A DNA stretch of 64,000 nt. Origin: JAWRCU01 sp033542235 (GTDB taxonomy: Bacteria; Pseudomonadota; Alphaproteobacteria; Rhizobiales; Rhizobiaceae). The notes below the pieces were generated by a model. That model was not told the DNA's origin. It worked only from the letters and a program-made list of their open reading frames with translations, and searched no databases. Location: positions 248,001-312,000 of the forward strand of contig NZ_JAWRCU010000003.1 in NCBI RefSeq assembly GCF_033542235.1. Reading direction: 5' to 3'. Position numbers and translations under genes: made by a program. Positions 48,911 to 57,153 of the stretch are shown here, piece after piece; position 1 is the stretch's first letter; every line of letters begins with the position of its first letter.

Positions 48911-50307
48911 CAACCGTGGCCTTCCTTGGCGAATGATGCCGACACGGCTTTGCGCTTGTGCAGGAAGGCCGTCGGTTCACGGCTGCCGACGAAGCCCCTC
49001 GGCTTCCACAGCATGACGATCACCATGGCCAACCCGAACAGGAGCATGCGGTAGAGTTCCGGGGTGAAGCTCTCTCCGAAGATCACCTTGAGGAACGTCA
49101 ACTCGCGCAGGATCTCGGTCCCGCCGATCATCGCCAGGGCAGCCACGGCGATGCCGCCGAGCGAGCCCATGCCTCCCAGCACGACGATCGCCAGCACGAT
49201 GGCCGACTCCAGGAAGACAAAGGATTCGGGGCTGACGAAGCCTTGGCGGGCGGCAAAAAACGAGCCAGCGAACCCGCCGAACATCGCGCCCATGGCGAAG
49301 GCGGTGAGCTTGGTTTTGGTCGTATTGATCCCGAGCGAGCGGCAGGCGATCTCGTCCTCGCGCAATGCTTCCCAGGCACGGCCGATCGGCAGCCGCCGCA
49401 ACCTGACCGTCACGAAAGCCGTGAGCAGGCAGAGCATCAAGATGAGATAGTAGAGGAAGATCTTGTAATAGGCGCCCGAGGCGGCAATGCCGAGCACCTT
49501 GCCGATGTAGTTGGGAGCCGAGATGTCGAACGACATCAGTCCGAAGAAGGTGACTTTCGGAATGCCGGAAATACCGGCCGAGCCATTCGTGACCTCGCGC
49601 CAGTTGATCAGCACGAGGCGAATGATCTCGCCGAAGGCGAGCGTGACGATTGCCAGATAGTCGCCCCTGAGCCTGAGCACCGGGAAGCCGAGCATGATGC
49701 CCCAGAAGGCAGCGAGGATGCCGGCCGCGGGCAGGAGAATCCAGAAGGACAGACCGAAATGCGTGGCCAGCAGCGAATAGGAATAGGCACCGACGGCATA
49801 GAAGGCGACGTAGCCCAGGTCCAGCAGGCCGGCGAGGCCCACGACGATGTTCAGGCCCCAGGCCAGCATCACATAGATCAGGACCTGGATGCCGAAATTA
49901 TCGACCCATTTCAGCGATCCCTGAAAGCCGAACAGCCCCACCATGACGACCGGGTAGAGCAGCAGCGCTGCGATCCCGATCTTGTTGAAGTTTCTGCGGA
50001 TGAGGCCGGGCTCGGCCTCCTCGACACGCACCTCGCGCTTGGCTGCGGCCCGTCGCGACGCCGTGAAGTAGGGCGCAGCGTATGCGACATAGAGGAAGCG
50101 GCCGATCGCCGTGATGGCGACCACAATCGCGAGCAGCCCCCAGCGCGGCACCAGGATCAATTCATTACGAATGTTCTGGTCGGTCTTCAGTCCGATCAAG
50201 AGGACGAAAAGGCCGAAGGAGATGAGTGCCGCGTAACCGGCTTCCTTCAGCGCGTTGGGGAAGACGTTCTCAGCCTCTTCGCGGGCAGTGGTGACTGCTT
50301 GCGCCAT
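48910..50307 (-). CDS. livM: Branched-chain amino acid ABC transporter permease LivM
   Basis: A 465-residue permease, longer than typical LivM (about 300-430) because of an N-terminal part with three extra helices and a basic loop (AASRRAAAKREVRVEEAEPGLIRRN) before the core. The core shows NIVVGLAGLLDLGYVAFYAVGAYSY and, near the end, the EAA-type cytoplasmic loop GRAWEALREDEIACRSLGINTTKTKLTAFA. The ATG at 50307 lies 4 bases after the livH stop. It forms the translocation pore with LivH. Confidence 0.94.
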   Translation of the reverse strand: MAQAVTTAREEAENVFPNALKEAGYAALISFGLFVLLIGLKTDQNIRNELILVPRWGLLAIVVAITAIGRFLYVAYAAPYFTASRRAAAKREVRVEEAEPGLIRRNFNKIGIAALLLYPVVMVGLFGFQGSLKWVDNFGIQVLIYVMLAWGLNIVVGLAGLLDLGYVAFYAVGAYSYSLLATHFGLSFWILLPAAGILAAFWGIMLGFPVLRLRGDYLAIVTLAFGEIIRLVLINWREVTNGSAGISGIPKVTFFGLMSFDISAPNYIGKVLGIAASGAYYKIFLYYLILMLCLLTAFVTVRLRRLPIGRAWEALREDEIACRSLGINTTKTKLTAFAMGAMFGGFAGSFFAARQGFVSPESFVFLESAIVLAIVVLGGMGSLGGIAVAALAMIGGTEILRELTFLKVIFGESFTPELYRMLLFGLAMVIVMLWKPRGFVGSREPTAFLHKRKAVSASFAKEGHG

Positions 50308-50311
50308 GAGC

Positions 50312-51214
<903 letters not shown>

Positions 51215-51529
51215 GTGTAAACGGCTCCCCAGGAATGTCGCCTTTCGGTCGCATTCCTTTTTGATCTTGCCCCTAGTCCTAATCGGTCAAGCCCGGAATG
51301 CAACGGCATTTTCCGATATCCCGCGCTTCTCCCCATCTCGCGCGGGCTCCATGCATTGATGCCGTGCGGCTTATTGGACTAGCGCGACGCTATCATTGGC
51401 ACAACGCAATGTCTTTGGCGATTCCGTTTTTGTGCGGTGCTTTCACGAAAGCGTTTTGCGCGACTTGATCGATTATCGAAGAATTCTTGCGCTATCCCAA
51501 GGGAAAGCGCCGCAAGACGAAATGATGTT
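51215..51529. other. Intergenic region with no gene seen
   Basis: These 315 bases separate livH and the hydroxyproline epimerase, both on the minus strand. A small hairpin GCTTTC-AC-GAAAGC at 51439-51452 is the only clear structure. The region should contain the livH promoter; no coding frame with a plausible start is seen. Confidence 0.6.
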
Positions 51530-52531
51530 TCAGGCCACCACAAAGCCATGCGCGAAGGGATCGCGGTCGTCGATGAAGATGGTGTTGTGACCGGTCATGC
51601 GCGCCCAACCGCCGATCGAAGGGATGATCGCCGGTTTGCCGGCGACGCTCGTTTCGCGTTCGACGCGGCCCTTGAAGAGCGAGCCGATGATCGATTCATG
51701 GACGAAGCTGTCGCCGGCCTTCAACCTGCCTTTGGCGTGAAGCTGAGCCATGCGTGCCGAGGTTCCCGTGCCACAGGGCGAACGGTCGATCGCCTTGTCG
51801 CCATAGAAGACGGCGTTGCGCGCGTCGGCTTCCTCCTTCTTGGGTGCGCCGGTCCAGAGCATGTGCGAGAGCCGGTTGATCCCCGAATTGTCCGGATGGA
51901 CAAAGCTGTACTTCTCGTTGAGGCGCTGCCGCACGACCGGGCTCCAAGCGATCAGTTCGCCGGCGGAGTGATCGGCCATGTCGCGATAGTTCTGCTGCGG
52001 CTCGACGATCGCATAGAAATTGCCGCCATAGGCGACATCCACCTTGATCTCGCCGAGCACCGGGCATTCGACCGTCAGGCCTTCCGCATAGAGGAAGGAC
52101 GGCACGTTGGTGATCCTCACCTCCTCGACATATTCGCCGACCTGCCTGTACTCGGCCACGACAAGCCCGGCCGGCGTGTCGAGCCTCAGCACACCCGGAC
52201 TCTTCGGCTTCACCAGCCCGTTCTCAATCGCCATGGTCACCGTTCCGATCGTGCCGTGGCCGCACATCGGCAGGCAGCCGGAGGTCTCGATGAAAAGGAT
52301 CGCAACGTCGCAATCCTCGCGGGTCGGCGGGTAGAGGATCGAGCCCGACATCACGTCGTGGCCGCGCGGCTCGAACATCAGGCCGGTGCGGATCCAGTCA
52401 TATTCGGCGAGGAAATGCGCGCGCCGTTCCATCATGGTAGCGCCCTCGAGCCGCGGACCGCCTCCGGCGACCAGGCGGACCGGATTGCCGCAAGTGTGAC
52501 CGTCGATGCAGAAGAAGGAATGGCGGGCCAT
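51530..52531 (-). CDS. 4-hydroxyproline 2-epimerase (proline racemase family)
   Basis: A 333-residue cofactor-independent epimerase that converts trans-4-hydroxy-L-proline to cis-4-hydroxy-D-proline. Both catalytic cysteines are present: Cys90 in MCGHGTIG and Cys253 in SPCGTGTS, which separates epimerases from the Cys/Thr dehydratases of the family. HSFFCIDGHTCGNPVR at the N-terminus is typical. It is in the same orientation as the D-amino-acid oxidase and the DapA-like deaminase upstream, completing the first three steps of hydroxyproline breakdown. A RIME-like repeat separates it from the oxidase gene. Confidence 0.93.
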   Translation of the reverse strand: MARHSFFCIDGHTCGNPVRLVAGGGPRLEGATMMERRAHFLAEYDWIRTGLMFEPRGHDVMSGSILYPPTREDCDVAILFIETSGCLPMCGHGTIGTVTMAIENGLVKPKSPGVLRLDTPAGLVVAEYRQVGEYVEEVRITNVPSFLYAEGLTVECPVLGEIKVDVAYGGNFYAIVEPQQNYRDMADHSAGELIAWSPVVRQRLNEKYSFVHPDNSGINRLSHMLWTGAPKKEEADARNAVFYGDKAIDRSPCGTGTSARMAQLHAKGRLKAGDSFVHESIIGSLFKGRVERETSVAGKPAIIPSIGGWARMTGHNTIFIDDRDPFAHGFVVA

Positions 52532-52547
52532 ATTGTCTGTTCCCTGG

Positions 52548-52652
52548 CTTGAGCAAGATCCCGAAGGTTGCAGCGTTTTCGGAAAAGATCATGCTGCGAA
52601 ATCAAAAATCTAGAGCAGGATGAATGACTCCGTTCAATACATGCTGCACTAG
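52548..52652 (+). repeat. RIME-like repeat between oxidase and epimerase genes
   Basis: A full-length family member (CTTGAGCAAGATCCCGAAGG ... TTTTCGGAAAAGATCATGC ... GAGCAGGATGAATGACTCC ... CTGCACTAG). Its terminal CTAG (52649-52652) contains the TAG stop codon of the minus-strand oxidase gene. It lies 17 bases upstream of the epimerase start and so falls in its leader. Confidence 0.88.
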
Positions 52653-53980
52653 AACCGTCGCGGGCTGAATGGCGAGATATCGATCGCCGGAGTCTGCCCG
52701 AGGAGTTGATCGCGGATCAACCGCCCGGTGGCGGCCGCCTGGGTGAGGCCGAGGTGGCCATGACCGAAGGCGTAAGACACGTTCGGGTTCGAGCGGGCCT
52801 GGCCAATGACGGGAAGCGAGTCGGGCAGGGACGGCCGGTAGCCCATCCATTCGCATCCGCCCCGATCGTCGAGCCCGGGCAGGAAGCGCTTTGCTTTCGC
52901 GAGCATCGCCTTCGCACGCTCGAAATTGGGTGGACGCCGGATGCCGCCGAGCTCGACGGCGCCGCCGACGCGTAGCCCCGTCTCCAGCGGCGTGATGACG
53001 AAGCCGTGGCCGGAGAAGATCAGTTGCCGCTTCACGTCGAAGGCGGTCGTAGGCAGCGTCGTGTTGTAGCCGCGCTCCGTCTCTAGCGGGATCGCATCGC
53101 CCAGCTGACGCGCGATGAGATGCGACCAGGCGCCGGCGGCGATCACGACCTGCCGCGCAAGCAGCGTACGGCCCTGCCGCAGCTGGACCGCGATGCGCCC
53201 GCCGGACGGAAGCACGAGACCCACATCGCCGTGAAGGAAGGCGGCGCCCTTTTCCTCGGCGTGTCTCCAGATCGCCTTGCCGAGCAGCTTCGGGTCGGCG
53301 ACCGTCTTCCAGCCGGGAACGAAAGTGCCGCGCACGAACTGCGGCGACAGGCCAGGCTGGCACTCGGCGATCTCGTCCTTGCCGAGATGCCTGTAGTCGA
53401 TGCCGAACCTGTCGCGCGCTGCCCAGCCAGGTAGCGACGCCTGGAATTCGGCCTCGCTTTCGTAGAGCTCGAGCGAGCCGTCCTCCCGCAGCATGGGCCT
53501 GGTGCCTGAACGCTCCATCAGCGCGGCCCATTCAGCCTCGGCAAGCTTCATCATTGCGCCTTGCGCGGCAAGGCTCGCCTCGTAGCAGCCGGGTCGTCCT
53601 GCCCGCCAGAAGCGCAGCAGCCAGGGGAGCAGCTTGGGCAGATAGCTGGGCGGGATGGACAGCGGGCCGAGCGGGTCGGTGAGCCATTTCGGCACCTGCG
53701 CGATCATCCCTTTATGCGCTAGCGGCAGCACGTCGGAGAAGGCGAAGGCCGCGGCATTGCCCGAGCTCGTCTCTTCGCAGACGCCCGTGCGGTCGATCAG
53801 CGTGACCGAGCGTCCCGCCTCGGCAAGGTAGGCAGCAGCACAGATGCCGATGATGCCGGCACCGACGATGATGATGTCGGCCTCATCTCCGTCCCCTTCT
53901 CCCCGTCTACGGGGAGAAGGTGCCCGAAGGGCGGATGAGGGGCTGCGCCTCCCCTCGTCAGATGTAGAAATTTCCTGCAT
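52649..53980 (-). CDS. FAD-dependent D-amino-acid dehydrogenase/oxidase (D-hydroxyproline type) with a repeat-encoded N-terminus
   Basis: A 443-residue DadA-like flavoenzyme. The FAD motif is VGAGIIGICAAAYLAEAG (39-56), and the C-terminal part has GGAVELGG and FGHGHLGLTQAAATGRLI. In this operon it probably oxidises cis-4-hydroxy-D-proline to pyrroline-4-hydroxy-2-carboxylate. Relatives start directly before the FAD motif; here about 33 extra residues (MQEISTSDEGRRSPSS... PSPRRRGEGDGDE) are encoded by a dispersed palindromic repeat, which also contains the only ATG (53980) in frame. The stop codon lies in a RIME-like repeat. Confidence 0.88.
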   Translation of the reverse strand: MQEISTSDEGRRSPSSALRAPSPRRRGEGDGDEADIIIVGAGIIGICAAAYLAEAGRSVTLIDRTGVCEETSSGNAAAFAFSDVLPLAHKGMIAQVPKWLTDPLGPLSIPPSYLPKLLPWLLRFWRAGRPGCYEASLAAQGAMMKLAEAEWAALMERSGTRPMLREDGSLELYESEAEFQASLPGWAARDRFGIDYRHLGKDEIAECQPGLSPQFVRGTFVPGWKTVADPKLLGKAIWRHAEEKGAAFLHGDVGLVLPSGGRIAVQLRQGRTLLARQVVIAAGAWSHLIARQLGDAIPLETERGYNTTLPTTAFDVKRQLIFSGHGFVITPLETGLRVGGAVELGGIRRPPNFERAKAMLAKAKRFLPGLDDRGGCEWMGYRPSLPDSLPVIGQARSNPNVSYAFGHGHLGLTQAAATGRLIRDQLLGQTPAIDISPFSPRRF

Positions 53981-54048
53981 GGCTTGCGCCGCCCCTCATT
54001 TGGCTGCCGCCATCTTCTCCTCGTTAACGGGGAGAAGAACGCCTGCCG
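53886..54048. repeat. Dispersed palindromic repeat overlapping the 5' end of the oxidase gene
   Basis: It contains the hairpin CCTTCTCCCCG-TCTA-CGGGGAGAAGG (53895-53920), the CGGATGAGGGGCTGCGCC motif also seen in the other repeats, and a second hairpin half CTTCTCCTCGTTAACGGGGAGAAG (54012-54035). Same family as 10762-10951 and 20631-20847. It lies between the DapA-like gene and the oxidase gene and extends about 95 bases into the oxidase coding frame. Confidence 0.85.
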
Positions 54049-54060
54049 CGATGGCGTCGC

Positions 54061-54954
54061 TCAAATCTTCGGCAGTTCCGGCCGCGTCGCGATGGCGTCC
54101 TTGACGAGCTTCTCGATTGCCGCGCGCCGCTCGCCTGAATGCGGCTTGCGCGGCATGCGTACCCGATCATTGGTGCCGATGGCGAAAACCTCGGCGAGCT
54201 TGATGTTCTGGACGAGATAGGTCGAGACGTCGAGGTCGAGCAGCGGGCGGAACCAGCGGTAGATGGCGAGAGCTTCCGCCGTGCGGCCGGCCTTCATCAG
54301 CTTGTAGATTGCGACCGTCTCCTTCGGGAAGGCGCAGACCAGCCCGGCTACCCAGCCGACGGCGCCGACAGCCAGTGCCTCGAAAGCGAGATTGTCGACG
54401 CCGGTGAAAAGGTCGAAGCGGTCGCCGAAGCGGTTGATCATCTCGGTCGAGCGGCGAATGTCGTCGCAGGATTCCTTGATGGCGACGAAGAGCGGATCCG
54501 ATGCCAGCTCGGCCATGATGTCGATGGTGACGTCGACGCGATAGGCGATGCGGTTGGAATAGATCATCACCGGCAGGCCGCCGGCGGCGGCAACTGCCTT
54601 CAGCGTGCCCACCGTCTCATCCGGGTTGGTGTGATAGATCGGGCTCGGCACGACCATCAAACCATCGGCGCCCGCCTTGGCGGCCCGCTTCGCAAGGGCG
54701 GCAGCGTCGCGCGTGGCCGGCTCGTTGATTGTCAGAAGTACAGGCTTCTTGCCGGCGATCTTGCGCGCCGTCGCAAAGACCTCGAGCTTCTCGTCATGCG
54801 ACAGCATCGGCCCCTCGCCGAGCGAGCCGCAGACGATCAGGCCATCCACGCCGGCTTCGAGCTGCAAGGCAAAGCAGCGCTCGTTTTCCGCATGGTCGAG
54901 GCGATCGTCCTCGGTGAATTTGGTCGTGACTGCTGGGAAGACGCCGGCCCACAT
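54061..54954 (-). CDS. DapA-family deaminase, likely pyrroline-4-hydroxy-2-carboxylate deaminase
   Basis: A 297-residue class I aldolase-fold protein of the dihydrodipicolinate synthase family. The Schiff-base lysine is Lys160 in FVAIKESCDD and the conserved Tyr132 lies in VMIYSNR; GSLGEGPMLSHDEKLEV (43-59) lines the active site. The operon context with the epimerase and the D-amino-acid oxidase favours the deaminase that converts pyrroline-4-hydroxy-2-carboxylate to alpha-ketoglutarate semialdehyde. It is the first gene after the divergent GntR regulator. Family membership is certain, exact reaction is inferred. Confidence 0.88.
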   Translation of the reverse strand: MWAGVFPAVTTKFTEDDRLDHAENERCFALQLEAGVDGLIVCGSLGEGPMLSHDEKLEVFATARKIAGKKPVLLTINEPATRDAAALAKRAAKAGADGLMVVPSPIYHTNPDETVGTLKAVAAAGGLPVMIYSNRIAYRVDVTIDIMAELASDPLFVAIKESCDDIRRSTEMINRFGDRFDLFTGVDNLAFEALAVGAVGWVAGLVCAFPKETVAIYKLMKAGRTAEALAIYRWFRPLLDLDVSTYLVQNIKLAEVFAIGTNDRVRMPRKPHSGERRAAIEKLVKDAIATRPELPKI

Positions 54955-54968
54955 GACTGTTCTCCTTC

Positions 54969-55045
54969 TGATATATCAGTGATATATCTCAAGCCGGGCG
55001 AGGCTGTCAATCGACTTTCGCGTCTGATATATTAAAGATATATCA
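54969..55045. promoter_or_regulatory. Two operator-like repeats between the GntR regulator and the hydroxyproline operon
   Basis: Site 1 (54969-54988) is a tandem pair TGATATATCA-G-TGATATATC, each unit a palindrome; site 2 (55025-55045) is TGATATAT-TAAAG-ATATATCA, a perfect inverted repeat. Both share the TGATATATC unit and are typical of FCD-type GntR operators. Site 2 ends directly at the regulator's ATG (55046), leaving no room for a ribosome-binding site; site 1 lies 15 bases before the DapA-like start on the other strand. Confidence 0.85.
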
Positions 55046-55717
55046 ATGGAGCCACAGTTGCTTACAGCCGATCCGGCCCTTGAGGCTGCCCCTGCCGCCG
55101 CACGCGCCTATCGCGCGCTCGAACGGCTAATCGTCACGCTCGAACTGCCGCCCGGCAGCGTGGCGACGGAAGGGGCGTTGATCGAAAAGGTGGGGCTTGG
55201 CCGCACGCCGGTGCGTGAAGCAATCCAGCGGCTCGCTTGGGAAGGGCTGGTCGAAGTGCGACCGCGCGCCGGACTGGCCATTGCTCCGCTTCATCCGGCG
55301 GACTGGCTGCGCGTCCTCGATGCTCGAAACGGCGTGGAGATCGTGCTGGCGCGCTCAGCGGCGCGGTTCGCCACGCAGCAGACTGCGGATCAGTTCCATG
55401 CGGCTGCGCTCGCCATGCAGAAGGCGGTGATTGCCGGCAATGTCATCGCCTTTCTTGAAGCCGACAAGGCGCTTGACGATGCGCTCAGCGCCGCCGCGGA
55501 CAACCCGTTCGCGGCGCGGCTGGCGGCGCCGTTGCAGACCCATAGCCGGCGCTTCTGGTTCCGCTATCAGGCCGACACCGGCGTGGCCGCCGCCGCCGAG
55601 CGGCACGTGGCGCTGATCCGCGCGATCCTGAGCGGCGACGCGGTCGAGGCCGGCGAAGAAGCAGCACGGCTGATGGCTTTGCTGCGGCGCTACGCCGAAG
55701 CCGTGGCGACACAATGA
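55046..55717 (+). CDS. GntR-family regulator, FCD type, of the hydroxyproline genes
   Basis: A 223-residue regulator: N-terminal winged helix (YRALERLIVTLELPPGSVATEGALIEKVGLGRTPVREAIQRLAWEGLVEV) and C-terminal FCD domain with the DARNGVEIVLARSAARFA helix. Divergent from the hydroxyproline genes, it is their probable repressor and also its own, given the operators. The ATG at 55046 has no Shine-Dalgarno sequence because the operator abuts it; leaderless or weak translation is likely. Confidence 0.92.
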   Translation: MEPQLLTADPALEAAPAAARAYRALERLIVTLELPPGSVATEGALIEKVGLGRTPVREAIQRLAWEGLVEVRPRAGLAIAPLHPADWLRVLDARNGVEIVLARSAARFATQQTADQFHAAALAMQKAVIAGNVIAFLEADKALDDALSAAADNPFAARLAAPLQTHSRRFWFRYQADTGVAAAAERHVALIRAILSGDAVEAGEEAARLMALLRRYAEAVATQ

Positions 55718-55817
55718 GACAGATTATTCGTGCCGAGAATGAGCCTCCTGCCGCAGCACCTGCAGCGCACACTCACCGGCCGGATCGCAGCATCGTGGTC
55801 GATGGACCCCGATCCTG

Positions 55818-56162
55818 CTATCTGGAAGACGGCACCGCGGCGGCCGGGCGCTGCAGCTTGGTATCGAGCCCTCTGACGAAATTCAGGCTATCCCAATCCT
55901 TGCCGGCCGAAAGAATGCAGCTGTTGCCGTCGGTGCCGGTCGCAAGGATCGTCCAGGTTCCGGCGCCGGAAACAAAGACCTCCAGCAGCGCCTGCGCGTT
56001 GACGACGCCGACCGACTGCTGACTCTCTTTGAAATCCTGGGCAAGTTTTGCGACGACCTCTTTGCGAGGCCCGCAGGTTGGGTGTTCGGCCTGGGCTGCA
56101 GCGGGGCCAACCAATGCGATACAGGAAAGCGCGCCGAGGACAAATGCAAACCGGTTCATCAT
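55818..56162 (-). CDS. Hypothetical exported protein
   Basis: A 114-residue protein with a signal peptide (1 to about 24, ending PAAAQA) and a mature part of about 90 residues containing two cysteines (in HPTCGPRKEVV and GNSCILSAGKDWDSL), probably a disulfide. The CGPR...LAQDFKESQ start and GTWTILATGTDGNSC pattern resemble uncharacterised periplasmic proteins of rhizobia. Start ATG at 56162 follows AAGGAG. Isolated; function unknown. Confidence 0.8.
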   Translation of the reverse strand: MMNRFAFVLGALSCIALVGPAAAQAEHPTCGPRKEVVAKLAQDFKESQQSVGVVNAQALLEVFVSGAGTWTILATGTDGNSCILSAGKDWDSLNFVRGLDTKLQRPAAAVPSSR

Positions 56163-56347
56163 GCGTCTCCTTCGCCGCCAAGCGCCGGAGACGGCATGTG
56201 ATCAGTTCACCGCGCCGGCAGCATCACCTCGTTTCATGACCTGAACGCCCTCCCAGCATCCGGTCATATCCAACCGGCTCACGGCCTAACCGTTCCATCA
56301 CTTTGATGAGGCAGTTCGGTAAGGCTGCGAACGGGCGACGACAGGCC

Positions 56348-56797
56348 CTACCTGGCGGCAAGCGCTGCCGCCAGCAAAGGATGCGGCTCGTCGGCGAAAG
56401 GATTTGCGACCGTGACGCCACCCCAGGTAAAGCCGTCCTGCATGTCTTCGGACAGCAGCAGACGGCAACCGGCAATGGAGGCCGTGGCAAGAACAACAGC
56501 ATCCCAAATCGCCAACTCATGCTCGGCAGCCAACCGGATCGCTATCACCAAAGTGTCCGTGGTCGTATCGAGTTTGCGGAATGTGTTGCTCCATCGCTCG
56601 ATGCGCTGCCGGGCATATTCCCGCGTATGTTGGCGTCGACGAATTATGACATTAAAGAGTTCGCCGAGCACCTGAACCGGGATAAGACAGTCTTGCGGCT
56701 GTAGCCCTTCAATAAGTCGGATGGCGGAGTGATGCCTGACGGGATCGTTGATGCCCTCGGCATAGGCCAGGACATTGGTATCAAGCGCGATCTTCAT
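56348..56797 (-). CDS. vapC: PIN-domain toxin (VapC-like)
   Basis: A 149-residue PIN-domain ribonuclease. The acidic residues of the active site appear as the Asp in ALDTNVLAYAEG (about 5-16), the Glu in VLGELFNV near 45, and the Asp in WDAVVLATA near 98 with a later acidic residue in LLSEDMQDG. It would cleave RNA when freed from its antitoxin. The ATG at 56797 overlaps the antitoxin stop by one base, standard for these pairs. Confidence 0.9.
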   Translation of the reverse strand: MKIALDTNVLAYAEGINDPVRHHSAIRLIEGLQPQDCLIPVQVLGELFNVIIRRRQHTREYARQRIERWSNTFRKLDTTTDTLVIAIRLAAEHELAIWDAVVLATASIAGCRLLLSEDMQDGFTWGGVTVANPFADEPHPLLAAALAAR

Positions 56798-57036
56798 CAA
56801 TCGTCGTAGAGTTCGTCACGAGTCCAAGGTCCGACATTGACAATCGGGCGAGTTCGGAGCTCCGCCAAAAGCTCCTGCTTCGCCTTTTCTCGCGAGCTCT
56901 TGTCGGCATCAATCGGCACCAGCTTGGCCACGGGCCGCCCATGGCTGGTCACGACATAACTCTTTCCCTCGCGCACTTCGCGTAAAAGACGCGAGAACTC
57001 GCGATTGGCCTCCGCAGCAGAAATGGTTTCGTCCAT
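56797..57036 (-). CDS. Phd/YefM-type antitoxin
   Basis: A 79-residue antitoxin, MDETISAAEANREFSRLLRE at its start, followed by SYVVTSHGRPVAKLVPID, the Phd/YefM DNA-binding fold, and an acidic C-terminal helix that would bind the toxin. It neutralises the PIN toxin encoded next and autorepresses the pair. Start at 57036 follows AGGTG; the longer frame to 57084 is not supported. Confidence 0.9.
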   Translation of the reverse strand: MDETISAAEANREFSRLLREVREGKSYVVTSHGRPVAKLVPIDADKSSREKAKQELLAELRTRPIVNVGPWTRDELYDD

Positions 57037-57046
57037 GCCGCACCTA

Positions 57047-57067
57047 AAGTAGTTATTATGCCTACTT
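57047..57067. promoter_or_regulatory. Putative antitoxin operator/promoter
   Basis: An inverted repeat AAGTAG (57047-57052) / CTACTT (57062-57067) frames TTATTATGC, which on the minus strand could contain the -10 region (GCATAATAA). It lies 11 bases upstream of the antitoxin start, where autoregulation by the antitoxin-toxin complex is expected. Confidence 0.6.
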
Positions 57068-57153
57068 AGAGGATCAGACAGCAATTTTCAATCAGACGAG
57101 TTGCAATGCAAAGGAGCGCAGGATCGCACTCCATTGCATCTACTCCTAGGAAA

